Shown here piece by piece: positions 53,566 to 62,309 of a stretch of 64,000 bases of DNA. This DNA comes from JBGTGG01 sp964398945 (GTDB taxonomy: Bacteria; Bacteroidota; Bacteroidia; Cytophagales; Cyclobacteriaceae): contig CAYNOT010000009.1 of NCBI GenBank assembly GCA_964398945.1, positions 1 through 64,000 of the forward strand. The letters are read 5' to 3'. How positions within the stretch are numbered: position 1 is the first letter of the stretch; each line of letters starts with the position of its first letter. A model generated the notes under the pieces. It did not search any database, was not told the DNA's origin, and saw only the letters and a program-made list of their open reading frames with translations. Position numbers and translations under genes: made by a program.

Positions 53566-54584
53566 TATTTTCTGACAATTAAATGCGATACAAATGAATC
53601 TTTATATTTCGGAAAAAAGATGATTTCGTTATCTCTGAACTCTTTGCTTTTTATAAATACCTCCGATGTTCGTTCTAAACTGAATTTATCTTTATTTTTT
53701 ACATAAACATTAATTACTAGATTTTTAATATTTTCGACCTTTGCTCTGTACTTAAGACACAACCTTAAGACCAATTCAGGAATATAAATATAATTACTGT
53801 TAAAAGAAATCGGAATAAATTTAAGGATATCATCTTCTGAAATTTGACATTCAGGATTAATAAAATACATTCCTGATACACCACTGCCACTATCCAACTT
53901 GTATCCTAAACTCTTTAAATTAAACTTCTCAATTAAATCTAAGCTCAAGGCCCACTTAGCAAAGACATCCCAAAACCTCATTAAATCTTCATTTCTTTCA
54001 TGGTTAATGAAATAAACCTCATCAAGCTGGTGTATATTATAGAAGAATGAATCAGTGAATCTACTCTTATCAGAAAAGTAAAAAAGAGGCTTTGATCCTG
54101 ATAAGACTGTCTCTTCAGTGATTAATTGGATAAACTTATCTTTTTCTTGATTTGTAATGTCGATAAACCAAGACATTATTTCACGAAATCTGAAGTATTT
54201 AAAAAAGACCTCTTTGAATATTTTAGCATCAAGTGAAGTAATTGATTCACCAATTTTTGAGGTAAAGACATCTTCTTTTACGACTTCATACTTGCTGTTT
54301 AAGAATCCGAAATTTTTTAATGCATTTAAATGTTCAAGAACACGCCTTGCATTCCATGGTGTTTTCACAAATGGAAGATTGATTTGAAGGCAATACTTTG
54401 TGAATTTTTTATGATCTGCGCTCGAATGGAGTTTGGCCGCTAGGAAAATATCCCGTATTTCAGTAAAATGAAATACATATGAGAAACTCCATCCCTTTTG
54501 ATCTAAGTTAAAAGCCTTCGCTAAATTTTCATCAATTGAAGGAATCTCAATACGGTTTAAATTCGCTATCTCGACACTTTGCAT
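53565..54584 (-). CDS. Unknown protein with winged-helix-like segment
   Basis: A 339-residue protein that I do not recognise. Residues about 70-100 read FVKTPWNARRVLEHLNALKN then FGFLNSKYEV, which has the spacing of a winged-helix recognition helix followed by a wing. The rest is helical and aromatic-rich (FKYFRFREIMSWFIDIT; DEVYFINHERNEDLMRFWDV). It sits between the DNA methyltransferase and the ATPase, joined by one-base TAATG-type overlaps on both sides, so it should be a subunit of the same complex. A DNA-recognition role is inference. Confidence 0.7.
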   Translation of the reverse strand: MQSVEIANLNRIEIPSIDENLAKAFNLDQKGWSFSYVFHFTEIRDIFLAAKLHSSADHKKFTKYCLQINLPFVKTPWNARRVLEHLNALKNFGFLNSKYEVVKEDVFTSKIGESITSLDAKIFKEVFFKYFRFREIMSWFIDITNQEKDKFIQLITEETVLSGSKPLFYFSDKSRFTDSFFYNIHQLDEVYFINHERNEDLMRFWDVFAKWALSLDLIEKFNLKSLGYKLDSGSGVSGMYFINPECQISEDDILKFIPISFNSNYIYIPELVLRLCLKYRAKVENIKNLVINVYVKNKDKFSLERTSEVFIKSKEFRDNEIIFFPKYKDSFVSHLIVRK

Positions 54585-55846
54585 TACTTTAATTCGAGTA
54601 CATTTTCAGTCAATTCCAAACTATGTCTGAATTTCAAGGACTTCCATTTAGTACCTCGAGATCTAATCTTATGGATTTTGTAATTTGAAAAGCCAACATT
54701 GATACCAATTTCTCCCAGTAATTCGGTTGTCGGAACATAGACACCGTATGGAGCTGAGTCGCCTAGGATCAAGTAAGCTTTGCCATTTTTTTTTACAACT
54801 CTCCTGATTTCTCTTAGAACAAAAAACATGTCTTGGAAGTAAAGAAACATTAAAATATCAAAGCTTTTTTTGCCACCTCTGGTTTTCGATATCTCCTTTA
54901 TTTCTAATGACTTTTCAAGTAAGACATTTACTACTCCTGGATTTGTTTCCGCAAAAAGACTAGAACGATATTTTTCGAGATCAAATTCACTCTCACTATA
55001 ATGAGTTGTTGAGCCAGTCACTAATTTTTTTCTCACCCTGTTCGTTATGTCATTCCAATTATCTGTAATTCCAAAGAAATGAGTGTGCACTTTGGATACT
55101 TCTCCATAATCCAAATTGTTTAAATATGGAGGAGAGGTAATGCAAATATTACATGATCGATTTTCAATATGCTGATTTTTTAGACGTGAGTCATGTCTAA
55201 AAATTTTAGAGGTCTTACTTAGATGTTTATATGCTTTTGTGTCCTCAAACATCTGATTAGATATCTTGAAAAATACTTCTAACGCATCAAAATTGTGTGA
55301 CAAGAATTTTGTTCTAACAATATATGGGATAGCAATTGGGTGGACGGAGGTTTTATGTAGCGTTTGACTCAAAGCTAATTTAAAAAACAGTCTGTACTTC
55401 CATTTAGACATTTTTTCAATTTCACTTTTAAGGAAGTATATATGCTTCAAATTCTGTTCAGAATACAAAGAATCTAATAAAGGATGAGACAATTGTTCAA
55501 TTTGGAGGTGCTTTGCCTTTTGCAATATCCTATTCTGTATTCGTTCAACAAATTGAAGGAAAACCGTCTCATCAATTTTCCAATTTAACTTGGCTCTAAT
55601 TATATCATGCATGAAAGCTTGAGCCTCATTACCTACTGCCATAACACCCATTTTTTGCGCTGAAACCAATGTAGTTCCGCACCCAGCAAAAGGATCAAAA
55701 ATTATCTGATCCCTACTCAATTTCTCCAAGTTTATAATTTCATCAACAAACCTATGCGAGAAACCAGCAGTAAATTTATACCAATTATGAATTGGACTCT
55801 TAAAATTATCCTTGGCTGAACCTATATCTGAGTGTAAGAAATTCAT
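54584..55846 (-). CDS. DNA methyltransferase (TSPPY, N4-cytosine/N6-adenine type)
   Basis: A 420-residue protein from ATG 55846 (MNFLHSDIGSAKDNFKSPIH); an upstream in-frame start adds 17 residues of poor fit. SAM motif I is FDPFAGCGTTLVSAQKMGV at 50-68 and the catalytic motif IV is TSPPYLNNLDYGEV from 237. SPPY is typical of N4-cytosine methylases; the order motif I then IV is of the permuted alpha/gamma type. Later ILGDSAPYGVYVPTTELL gives a further SAM-fold element. The long region between motifs I and IV (about 180 residues) may be the target-recognition domain. It is first gene of the four-gene operon and would mark self DNA. No restriction endonuclease gene is adjacent apart from the PIN protein. 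Confidence 0.88.
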   Translation of the reverse strand: MNFLHSDIGSAKDNFKSPIHNWYKFTAGFSHRFVDEIINLEKLSRDQIIFDPFAGCGTTLVSAQKMGVMAVGNEAQAFMHDIIRAKLNWKIDETVFLQFVERIQNRILQKAKHLQIEQLSHPLLDSLYSEQNLKHIYFLKSEIEKMSKWKYRLFFKLALSQTLHKTSVHPIAIPYIVRTKFLSHNFDALEVFFKISNQMFEDTKAYKHLSKTSKIFRHDSRLKNQHIENRSCNICITSPPYLNNLDYGEVSKVHTHFFGITDNWNDITNRVRKKLVTGSTTHYSESEFDLEKYRSSLFAETNPGVVNVLLEKSLEIKEISKTRGGKKSFDILMFLYFQDMFFVLREIRRVVKKNGKAYLILGDSAPYGVYVPTTELLGEIGINVGFSNYKIHKIRSRGTKWKSLKFRHSLELTENVLELK

Positions 55847-55864
55847 TACAATTTTCAAAATACC

Positions 55865-55898
55865 CAAATCTAGTTCTAATATTCTAATAAATCTCAAT
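55865..55898 (-). promoter_or_regulatory. Possible promoter of the four-gene operon
   Basis: On the minus strand TAGATTTG (55872-55865) fits the Bacteroidota -7 consensus TAnnTTTG, and ATTG lies 22 nt upstream (55898-55895). The leader would be very short. Spacing is at the upper limit, so confidence is low. Confidence 0.35.
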
Positions 55899-56309
55899 TA
55901 CTGATATGTAATTACTTACACGATACATTAGAGTTAGTACAAGTCTCGAACGAGAGTGCTCATTGGGACTTGAGTCAGAAGTATTAGCTCTGGTAATCTA
56001 ATCTCAACCCTCTCCTAACGCGGATAGAAGTACCCCACGCAGCCAATCACCAAACTCTTAATTAACCCCGGTGCGCCTTCTGTACTCCCAAAATCCTTTT
56101 GACTCTATTCAATTCAACCCTCAACCAAAATTAACCCTTAACAACATATACTAACACAGTTCACTTTTATCACTTAGGTGAATCCCGAAGGTTGAATGGA
56201 ACAATTTCCGACATAGAGGGAAACCCCTTTCCCTGTTCAGAGAAGCTTGGATTCAAAGGGTTAGAAAGTGATAACCATTTATAGTTGTTGACGATTTTGC
56301 GAGCCAATG
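55899..56309. other. Intergenic region, nothing recognised
   Basis: About 410 bp between the start of the four-gene operon and the end of the FtsX permease gene. AT-rich near the operon, more mixed near the permease. No gene, hairpin with T-run or direct repeat that I can support. It marks the right border of the AT-rich block. Confidence 0.4.
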
Positions 56310-58769
56310 TTACTGCTCCCGCAAGGCATTCACAGGATTGGCAAACGCTGCTTTCAATGATTGCCAACCCACCACCAAAAAGGCCAGCATGTTTACCACA
56401 GTAAGGGAGAGCAAATGGATCCACCAGTTGAAGTCAAACCGGTAGGCAAAACCTTCGAGCCAGTGTTGCACGGCATACTGCGTTACCGGAATTGCAACCA
56501 CACAGGCGATCAACACCGGAATGGAAAATTCCGTGGTGAGCAACAGCAGGATGTTCCAGGGGTTGGCACCCAGCACTTTGCGAATGCCGATCTCTTTTGT
56601 TTTCTGAAATGTGGTGTAGGCCACCAGCCCGATCAATCCAAGGCACGCGATCGAAATACCCAACACAGCAAACAGCCCGAAGAGTTTTTCAAACGCTTTC
56701 TCCCGCCCATACTGTTCATCAAAAAAGGAATCGAGGAAAAAATAATCAAACGGGTCGTTCGGATAAATTTCTTTCCAAACACGTTCAATGTCCCCAACAA
56801 CCTGTTGCATATTTTGGCTTTTTACTTTTATCGGAAAGTACCCAAATTCATAATTGTGGCCTTCCAATAAAACAAGCGGATGGATTGCCTTTTGAAGTCC
56901 TTCGTAATGTGTGTTCTCCACTACCCCCACCACCTGAAATTCCTGCGTTCCCATCGCTACAGGTTTGCCGATGGCCGTTTCATTGGTAAAGCCCAGCATC
57001 TTTGCTGCTGTTTCATTGATGATGATGTTGGTCTCTTCCCCCGGTTGCTCACTAAAATTCCGGCCACTCTGAAAATTGATCCCTAATGCCGGTGCATATC
57101 CCGGATCAACAAAAGCTACATCATACGTAATGTTTTTTCCCTCTTCGGTCCCTATTGCATATACATCTTCACGCTTTACAAGAAATTCATTTCCCGGTAT
57201 GCAAGCCGAAGCACCCACTTCTTCCACCGCGCTAAACGATAAAAGTTTCTCCCGCAAATTTTTAAAATACGAAATCCGTTTTTCACTGCCGATCAGCGAG
57301 CGTGGCGAATGCAACACCACCACCTGGCCGGGTTCCATCCCCAGCGACTGGTTTCGCATAAAGTTCACTTGCTTATAGATAACCACGGTGGATGTTAAGA
57401 GAAAAACCGAACAGAAAAACTGAAAGGACAACAACACCTTCCGGAAATATCCTTTGCCGGTTTGGGTACTAACTTTTCCTTTTATAACATCAGCCGTCTG
57501 CAACGCTGATAGCCCGAGCGAAGGATACAGGCTTGCAATCAGTCCACCGAAAACAAGGATGGCAACAAACACGATAAACGTTTCGAACCCTTGCCCTGTC
57601 AGCTCAATTATCGGAAGTGGAATTTGCGTAATCGATTGGATGGTGTCTCGCGAAAAGTAAACAATGGCGATAGCCAACGCACCTGCTACCGTACTTGACA
57701 ACATTGCTTCGAACAGGAACTGGTTCACCAGTTGCCTGCGCGAAGAACCAATGGCTTTGCGAACACCTACTTCTTTTGTTCGCTCCAGCGATCGCACCGT
57801 TAAAAGATTGATAAAATTGATCCATGCAATCACCAGAATAAGCGCAGCCGCCATGATCAAAGAGTAAACAAAAGACCGACTTCCGTTGGGTTGCAATTCA
57901 TCGGCAATATTGGATTGCAAATGGATGGCTTGAACCGGTTGGAGATAAAAGTCATACACGACTTCGCGCGTGGTTGTCTCCGGGATGCGGTCTTTCATTA
58001 TTCCGGCCATCATGGTTTCTACTTTTTCGGGCGATGCACCGGGTTTTAGCTGGAGGTAAACGTAACTGGCATTCCAATCAGGAGGCAGGCTGTTTTCAAA
58101 AATATTGCCCGCCAGCAGTACAAGCGTAGCCCACGACACAACAAAGTCTACTTGCATGTGTGAATTTGGAGGCAGGTCTTTGTATACCCCTTGAATGGTG
58201 AACCCAAGGCTTTCATTCAAATAAATTGTCTTTCCGATGGGATCGTTCTTGCCTTCCCAGTCCGTTCCAAAAAAACGCTTCGCCCCCGATTCGGAAATAA
58301 TAGCACCCCACGGTTTATCGAGCATGGCCAGATCCCCTTGCCGGATGAATTGGAGATTGAAGACAGTGGCAAAACTTGCATCCGCCCAGAACGTATGTTG
58401 CCTGTTGAATTTTATATCTGCTTCTTTATAATGAAGCATGCATTCTTCTTTATAGATACGGGCGGCATCCACCACCTCGGGGATTTCATTTTTCAATAGC
58501 GCAACCAGTCCCGGATAGCTTCGGGCGCTTTCCATTACTACGGTGTTGTTCTCAACTTTTTTAACTGCTACACGGTATGTATCCCGGCTGTTTTGAAAAT
58601 GCCGGTCATAACTAAGCTCATACCGTACGATGTGGACAATCACAAGAAAGGCAGCCAGGCCAACGGTCAATCCCAGCACATTGATATAGGTAAAGAGTAC
58701 CCCTGCCCCTTTTCCGTTTTTGTGTTTATAAAAAGCGCGAATGGCGGTGATGAAATAGTGCCTGAACAT
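56310..58769 (-). CDS. MacB-like ABC transporter permease (two FtsX domains)
   Basis: An 819-residue membrane protein. MacB-type periplasmic core domains and two FtsX-like transmembrane blocks are visible: membrane segment near 25-45 (VLGLTVGLAAFLVIVHIVRY), helices near 310-440 (AAALILVIAWINFINLLTV, VGVRKAIGSSRRQLVNQFLF) and near 690-810 (GISIACLGLIGLVAYTTFQK, IGIRKVLGANPWNILLLLTT). The paired GVRKAIG and GIRKVLG are the characteristic coupling helices. These proteins work with an ATPase to drive mechanotransmission or peptide/antibiotic export; no ATPase gene is adjacent. Very common in Bacteroidota. Confidence 0.93.
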   Translation of the reverse strand: MFRHYFITAIRAFYKHKNGKGAGVLFTYINVLGLTVGLAAFLVIVHIVRYELSYDRHFQNSRDTYRVAVKKVENNTVVMESARSYPGLVALLKNEIPEVVDAARIYKEECMLHYKEADIKFNRQHTFWADASFATVFNLQFIRQGDLAMLDKPWGAIISESGAKRFFGTDWEGKNDPIGKTIYLNESLGFTIQGVYKDLPPNSHMQVDFVVSWATLVLLAGNIFENSLPPDWNASYVYLQLKPGASPEKVETMMAGIMKDRIPETTTREVVYDFYLQPVQAIHLQSNIADELQPNGSRSFVYSLIMAAALILVIAWINFINLLTVRSLERTKEVGVRKAIGSSRRQLVNQFLFEAMLSSTVAGALAIAIVYFSRDTIQSITQIPLPIIELTGQGFETFIVFVAILVFGGLIASLYPSLGLSALQTADVIKGKVSTQTGKGYFRKVLLSFQFFCSVFLLTSTVVIYKQVNFMRNQSLGMEPGQVVVLHSPRSLIGSEKRISYFKNLREKLLSFSAVEEVGASACIPGNEFLVKREDVYAIGTEEGKNITYDVAFVDPGYAPALGINFQSGRNFSEQPGEETNIIINETAAKMLGFTNETAIGKPVAMGTQEFQVVGVVENTHYEGLQKAIHPLVLLEGHNYEFGYFPIKVKSQNMQQVVGDIERVWKEIYPNDPFDYFFLDSFFDEQYGREKAFEKLFGLFAVLGISIACLGLIGLVAYTTFQKTKEIGIRKVLGANPWNILLLLTTEFSIPVLIACVVAIPVTQYAVQHWLEGFAYRFDFNWWIHLLSLTVVNMLAFLVVGWQSLKAAFANPVNALREQ

Positions 58770-58890
58770 AGTTGTAGTGATTTGGCTTCATCACTAAGGT
58801 ATGGAAATCTGAAAAGAAAGGTTAGCCCCTTTTTACAAATGACGCTTAAAAATCCCCGATTAAAAGATTCCGTTATTAAAATCCTACATT

Positions 58891-58925
58891 TACTTTGAAA
58901 TACAAAGTACTTTTATTTACCTTTG
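58891..58925 (+). promoter_or_regulatory. Promoter with embedded palindrome
   Basis: -33 TTTG (58894-58897), 20-nt spacer, -7 TACCTTTG (58918-58925), an exact match to TAnnTTTG. The -33 box lies inside the perfect inverted repeat TACTTTG-AAATA-CAAAGTA (58891-58909), a natural repressor site. The start codon is at 58952. Confidence 0.75.
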
Positions 58926-58951
58926 AGGCATACTTATCCAGAACCAAAATC

Positions 58952-59524
58952 ATGGAAACACAAACCAGTATCAAAAAAGGCCTTTTAGGTGTGGCCATTG
59001 GAACCGCCTTCCTTTTATCCATCCCATTCATCGCGATGCAATTTACTTCGGAAGTAAACTGGAGCGCAGGCGATTTTATTATTATGGGTGCCCTCCTCTT
59101 CATTATCGGTGCTTCGTATGTGGTGGCTACCCGGTATATTAAAGACTTTGTAAACCGCATTGCTATTGCTGTTGCCCTTGGTTCCACCCTTCTGCTGGTG
59201 TGGGCAAACCTGGCCGTAGGCTTGATCGGTGGCGGTGCACACGCTGGCAACCTGATGTACATGGGTGTGGTTGCAGTGGGTGTAATCGGTACTATCATTT
59301 TCCGTTTTTCCACAACCGGGATGGAACGCACCCTGTATGCGATGGCCATCTCATTGGTGTTGGTGGCGGTCATTGCTTTATTATCGGGTATGCAAGATTA
59401 TCCGGGAAGTTCGGTGATGGAGATCATCGCGGTCAATGGTTTCTTCGCCATCCTCTTTGCTTTCGCGGGTTCGTTGTTTCGTTATGCCGCGCGTCACCAA
59501 TCCCAACAAAAAGCAGAAGGATAG
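58952..59524 (+). CDS. Polytopic membrane protein of unknown function
   Basis: A 190-residue protein from ATG 58952 (METQTSIKKGLLGVAIGTAF), matching the promoter; the frame is open back to 58895. About five membrane segments are visible: GVAIGTAFLLSIPFIAMQF, FIIMGALLFIIGASYVVAT, IAIAVALGSTLLLVWANLAV, ALVLVAVIALLSG-like and IAVNGFFAILFAFAGSLF. No family is recognised with confidence. First gene behind a regulated promoter and 18 bp before the DUF817-like gene. Confidence 0.75.
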   Translation: METQTSIKKGLLGVAIGTAFLLSIPFIAMQFTSEVNWSAGDFIIMGALLFIIGASYVVATRYIKDFVNRIAIAVALGSTLLLVWANLAVGLIGGGAHAGNLMYMGVVAVGVIGTIIFRFSTTGMERTLYAMAISLVLVAVIALLSGMQDYPGSSVMEIIAVNGFFAILFAFAGSLFRYAARHQSQQKAEG

Positions 59525-59542
59525 CAACCGTCCGTGCAGTGC

Positions 59543-60394
59543 ATGCGCAATTTAATTTCCTTTACATTCTATTCTTTACGAAACACGGGAACAACCGGTG
59601 CGGAAGGGTTGCTAAAAGAACTCAGTGCATTTGCTTTTAAACAAATGCTCTCATGCTTTTTTCCCGCTTGTATCTTTTGCTTTTTGGTCCTATCCAAACT
59701 GGTTCATATCTCCTTCCTGCCGCGCTATGATTTCTTGCTCATTTTGTGCATTGGCATGCAGGCTTTTATGTATTTCACCAAGATGGAATCCGGAAATGAA
59801 CTACTGATCATTACCATGTTTCATGTGTTGGGCATCATTATGGAAATTTACAAAGTGCAGAAGGGCTCGTGGTATTATCCGGAATTTGCGTACACAAAAT
59901 TTTATGGCGTTCCGTTGTACAGTGGGTTTATGTATGCGAGTGTGGGAAGTTATGTGTGCCAGGCATGGCGCTGGTTTGATTTAAAAATAGAAAACTGGCC
60001 GGGCATTGTGTTGGCGGCATTTATAGCAATGGCCATTTACCTGAATTTTTTCACCCACCATTACTTTTATGATTTCCGCTGGGTCATTACGGTGTTGCTG
60101 ATCACCGTCTTCCGGAAAACGAAGGTGTTGTTCAATACCAATAATGTGGTGCGGAAAATGCCACTGGTGTTTTCCTTTCTTTTGATCGGATTTTTTATCT
60201 GGATAGGCGAAAACATCGCCACCTATCTAGGCGCATGGAAATATGCATCCCAACACGAAGGCTGGGGAATGGTGAGTCCCGGTAAAATTTCTTCGTGGTT
60301 TTTACTGGTGGTGTTGAGTATTGTGATTGTTATCCAACTGAAATTTATCAGAAACCGAAAATCGATTTTCACACCATCAACAATAAGCACATGA
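59543..60394 (+). CDS. DUF817-family membrane protein
   Basis: A 283-residue protein from ATG 59543; a GTG 9 bp upstream is the alternative. About eight membrane segments, with the family pattern FHVLGIIMEIYKVQKGSWYY, FYGVPLYSGFMYASVGSYVC and GAWKYASQHEGW. DUF817 (YoaT-like) proteins are uncharacterised integral membrane proteins. It overlaps the next gene by 4 bp (ATGA), so it is coupled to the DUF2809 gene. Confidence 0.85.
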   Translation: MRNLISFTFYSLRNTGTTGAEGLLKELSAFAFKQMLSCFFPACIFCFLVLSKLVHISFLPRYDFLLILCIGMQAFMYFTKMESGNELLIITMFHVLGIIMEIYKVQKGSWYYPEFAYTKFYGVPLYSGFMYASVGSYVCQAWRWFDLKIENWPGIVLAAFIAMAIYLNFFTHHYFYDFRWVITVLLITVFRKTKVLFNTNNVVRKMPLVFSFLLIGFFIWIGENIATYLGAWKYASQHEGWGMVSPGKISSWFLLVVLSIVIVIQLKFIRNRKSIFTPSTIST

Positions 60395-60771
60395 TAAAAT
60401 TCAACATCCGATACTTTGCGTTGGCTGCATTGATCTTCATTATTGAGGTGATAATAGCGTTGTATGTAAAAGATCGGTTTATCCGTCCGTATGGAGGCGA
60501 TGTGCTGGTGGTTGTCCTGATGTATTGTTTTGTGAAATCGTTTTTTGACTTCCCTGTTGCACCGTTGGCATTAAGTGTTTTAATCTTTGCTTTCGTGATT
60601 GAGAGCTTGCAATACATAAAAATTATGGAGAAGCTTGGACTGGAAAAATCTGCACTTGCCCGTACGGTGATCGGAACTTCTTTTGCGTGGATGGACATTC
60701 TATCGTATATCGCGGGAATTGGTATGGTCTTACTTGTGGAAAATGTGGTGTTGAAAAAAGAGCTGGTATGA
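60391..60771 (+). CDS. DUF2809-family membrane protein
   Basis: A 126-residue protein from ATG 60391 (MIKFNIRYFALAALIFIIEV), whose ATGA overlaps the preceding stop. Four membrane segments (IRYFALAALIFIIEVIIALY, GDVLVVVLMYCFVKSFFDFP, LALSVLIFAFVIESLQYIKI, WMDILSYIAGIGMVLLVENV) and the YGGDVLVV and SFAWMDILSY motifs of DUF2809 (VanZ-like) proteins. Function unknown. The downstream gene overlaps by another ATGA. Confidence 0.88.
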   Translation: MIKFNIRYFALAALIFIIEVIIALYVKDRFIRPYGGDVLVVVLMYCFVKSFFDFPVAPLALSVLIFAFVIESLQYIKIMEKLGLEKSALARTVIGTSFAWMDILSYIAGIGMVLLVENVVLKKELV

Positions 60772-61535
60772 ACGTGGAGTATTTTGTTGATCAGGATTCC
60801 ATCGTGCGGAAGATATGGGGAAAGAGTGATACGGTGCTTTTCATTTTTGCCGGTGCTGCCGCTGAGTTTGCGCTCAACAAAGCAGTTGATTGGTTATACT
60901 TTACCGGGCGGCTTCCGGCTGATCCGATCGGGCGGCTTTTCTCCACCGTGTCGTATGCTAAAGCGATTATCTTTTCTGAAAAGCAACACGCCCTGCAAGC
61001 GATCCATACCATGAACACCATCCACGGAAGTGTGGAAACCAAACGTGCTGCTTCCATTCCCGACTGGGCCTATCGTGATGTGTTGTTCCTGCTGATCGAT
61101 TATTCCATCCGGTCGTATGAAGTGTTGGAACGGAAACTAACTGTTGAAGAAAAAGAGGAAGTATTCCTGGTATTCAATCGCGTAGGAATTGGAATGCAAT
61201 TAAAAGGATTGCCTGTTTCTTTTGAAGCGTATGAAACCATGCGGCAAGAGCATCTGATCAACAATTTACAACACAGCCGCTATACCGATGATTTGTTTAA
61301 GCAATACCGAAAACATTTGGGGGTAGTGCGCTATCAAATTTTATTGGAAGTGCAGAACCGCATTGTACCACACACGGTGCGTGCATTATTGGGCTTCCGA
61401 AAAGTGTCGCTGTTGAACCTTTTGTTAGGACCGTACAAACTGAGCAGAATCCTGAAGCTTGATTGGATGATGCGCGCATTATTGCTTCCCGCAAAGTATA
61501 AAAAACAAATCCTCTCGATTGATGTTCGTTCTTAG
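60768..61535 (+). CDS. DUF2236 (MpaB/Lcp-like) oxygenase-family protein
   Basis: A 255-residue protein from ATG 60768 (MNVEYFVDQDSIVRKIWGKS), coupled by ATGA to the previous gene. It matches DUF2236/MpaB proteins: SIVRKIWGKSDTVLFIFAGA, IGRLFSTVSYAKAIIFSEKQ, INTIHGSVE-like (MNTIHGSVETKRAASI) and LFLLIDYSIRSYEVLERKLT. Members include latex-clearing protein and mycophenolic acid oxygenase, haem-binding alpha-helical proteins. Clear haem-ligand histidines cannot be confirmed from sequence here. The three-gene coupling with DUF817 and DUF2809 implies a common pathway at the membrane. Confidence 0.85.
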   Translation: MNVEYFVDQDSIVRKIWGKSDTVLFIFAGAAAEFALNKAVDWLYFTGRLPADPIGRLFSTVSYAKAIIFSEKQHALQAIHTMNTIHGSVETKRAASIPDWAYRDVLFLLIDYSIRSYEVLERKLTVEEKEEVFLVFNRVGIGMQLKGLPVSFEAYETMRQEHLINNLQHSRYTDDLFKQYRKHLGVVRYQILLEVQNRIVPHTVRALLGFRKVSLLNLLLGPYKLSRILKLDWMMRALLLPAKYKKQILSIDVRS

Positions 61536-61570
61536 ATCTACCCTTGGCGAAATCCGGCTATTTGTTTACG

Positions 61571-62077
61571 CTAGAGTTTAAGCGTAATTCCGAATTTACC
61601 ACCGGAGAATGCTGAGGCCGATCCGAATTCAAGGTTGATACCAAACCGTTCTGTAAAATAGTACCGACCACCAACCTGGGCACCTAAGGCGAGCCCTGAA
61701 CCTTCGTTTCCGGGATAGTCATCATCCGAATTCCTAACATAAAAACCTAGATTTAAACCGGCATAGAAATCCCAATTGGTTGGCATATTGAGCACAGAAT
61801 TAAAATGATAATTCCCATTTCCTGACAAGCCAACAATGGAGTGATGATACCGTGCATTCCCATTATTGTAACGCCTGTTGTACGACCTGAAGGAAAACTC
61901 GCCACCGACAGAAATATCGCGGTGTACCCCAACATCAAAACCAGCATATACAGGAACGCCCCAGGATGAAAACCCGAGACCTGCATTGAATTGTGCTTTG
62001 CCTTTTGGCAATGCATACTGTGCTGAAGCAAGGTTCCATCCGGCAACTAAAAGGACTAACAAGATTATCTTTTTCAT
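61571..62077 (-). CDS. Small outer-membrane beta-barrel protein
   Basis: A 168-residue exported protein from ATG 62077 (MKKIILLVLLVAGWNLASAQ); a longer frame would put 33 residues before the signal. Eight barrel strands with alternating pattern: AQFNAGLGFSSWGVPVYAGF, ISVGGEFSFRSYN, WDFYAGLNLGFYV, ALGAQVGGRYYFTERFGINL, ending GKFGITLKL. OmpW/OmpX-like small barrel, function unknown. Confidence 0.83.
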   Translation of the reverse strand: MKKIILLVLLVAGWNLASAQYALPKGKAQFNAGLGFSSWGVPVYAGFDVGVHRDISVGGEFSFRSYNRRYNNGNARYHHSIVGLSGNGNYHFNSVLNMPTNWDFYAGLNLGFYVRNSDDDYPGNEGSGLALGAQVGGRYYFTERFGINLEFGSASAFSGGKFGITLKL

Positions 62078-62309
62078 TTTTCCAAGTTTGATATGAATGT
62101 ATTTGTTGTGGTGAGAAGAGGAAATAATGTGCCAGTGAAGGAAAGGTTGACTTCCCGGCTTTAATGTGATAGCCAAACTTTTAAGGTGAGGAAATTAATC
62201 TACAGTTTGAGTAAGGTCAACCGTATATCGATGTGATTTTTCCAATTGTTTAATCATTCGGTAGCATTGCCACAGAACAATTACCAACCGTTTTGATTGT
62301 TTCTGTAGA

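Noticed and set aside
51138..55846. Operon as BREX or DISARM
   Set aside because: No PglZ, BrxC/BrxL, DrmA/DrmB or large helicase; only the methylase and a P-loop ATPase overlap with those systems in general type.
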